Source: Atherinomorus stipes (taxonomy: Eukaryota > Chordata > Actinopteri > Atheriniformes > Atherinidae). Taken from it: DNA of 64,000 nucleotides. The position numbers were made by a program, and so were the translations under genes. Below, piece by piece: positions 63,561 to 64,000 of this stretch; the stretch's first letter is position 1, and every line of letters starts with the position of its first letter. The notes under the pieces are model-generated. The model had not been told where the DNA came from. It searched no databases and worked only from the letters and a program-made list of their open reading frames with translations. The DNA lies in NCBI GenBank assembly GCA_023101725.1, contig JALJCO010010195.1, positions 434,001-498,000 on the forward strand. The letters are read 5' to 3'.

Positions 63561-64000
63561 TTTCCTGTTCTTCTGAATTCTACTGTTGTCTATTTATGAA
63601 TATGATTAGCAAAAAATAAATAAATAAATAAAAATAAATGTGAAATATTAAAAATTAACATCACCCCAATTAAATTTTAGAGTGCATCAATAATTTCTCT
63701 CTGAATTGTACACAACAGAAAACCACATCATTCAGAGGTGTCGGGGTGCAAGTATGGGCTGGCTATTATTCATGTGTTTTCAGGGTGTCGGGTTTCACTG
63801 CAAAGTACTGGTTGGAATTATTGGTACCCATTGATTTTAAGCATTTTTTTTCTTTTTTTCATTTAATGAAATAAAACATGAAAACAAACCTGTAATTAAT
63901 TAACTCACTGTAAAACCTCTAAATGTTTCTAGTAGATGTGGAAGATTCTTTTCACTTGTCAACACCTGCCTGAGTCTTTTTGCAATTGCAGATTAAAGCT

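Overview
This is eukaryotic nuclear DNA, almost certainly from a teleost fish. It is AT-rich, its genes are split by GT-AG introns, most of it is non-coding, and it is loaded with DNA transposon families typical of ray-finned fishes (Tc1-like, TTAA-target, Harbinger-like and hAT elements, and a tRNA-derived SINE). No bacterial features are present (no operons, ribosome binding sites or CRISPR arrays).

Two protein-coding genes are supported. A complete rpe gene (ribulose-5-phosphate 3-epimerase, pentose phosphate pathway) lies on the + strand from 39874 to 43597. It has six coding exons whose splice sites all join in frame to a 228-residue protein with all four metal ligands intact. The last two coding exons of igsf3 (an EWI-family immunoglobulin superfamily membrane protein) lie on the - strand at 60128-62121; the rest of that gene is beyond the right edge. 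The two genes converge, tail to tail, about 16.5 kb apart from stop codon to stop codon.

Region by region: 1-39.2 kb has no recognisable host gene. It holds a decayed Tc1-like element (about 0.76-1.99 kb); a Tc1-like element (2819-5003) broken by a TTAA-flanked element that itself carries a SINE; a LINE-type 3' tail (8.5 kb); a palindromic MITE and a poly(A)-tailed repeat (10.8-11.2 kb); a Tc1-like element (14508-17575) broken by a Harbinger-like element; a 3.3 kb Kolobok-like TTAA element with a THAP-domain relic and a nested inverted-repeat element (19293-22618); a third TTAA element (25579-26200) next to a tRNA-like SINE; a near-perfect 170 bp palindrome (27117-27286); and another Tc1-like relic (36.27-37.73 kb). 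A (TA)35 tract lies just upstream of rpe. From 43.95 to 57.9 kb is intergenic DNA with a Tc1 relic, a hexanucleotide-like repeat and small MITEs. From about 57.9 kb to the right edge is the igsf3 3' UTR, last exons and introns, with a hAT MITE and a LINE relic.

I did not find a new multi-gene system. The most unusual content is the structural layering of mobile elements, above all the snap-back-like palindrome at 27.1 kb and the nested transposons.
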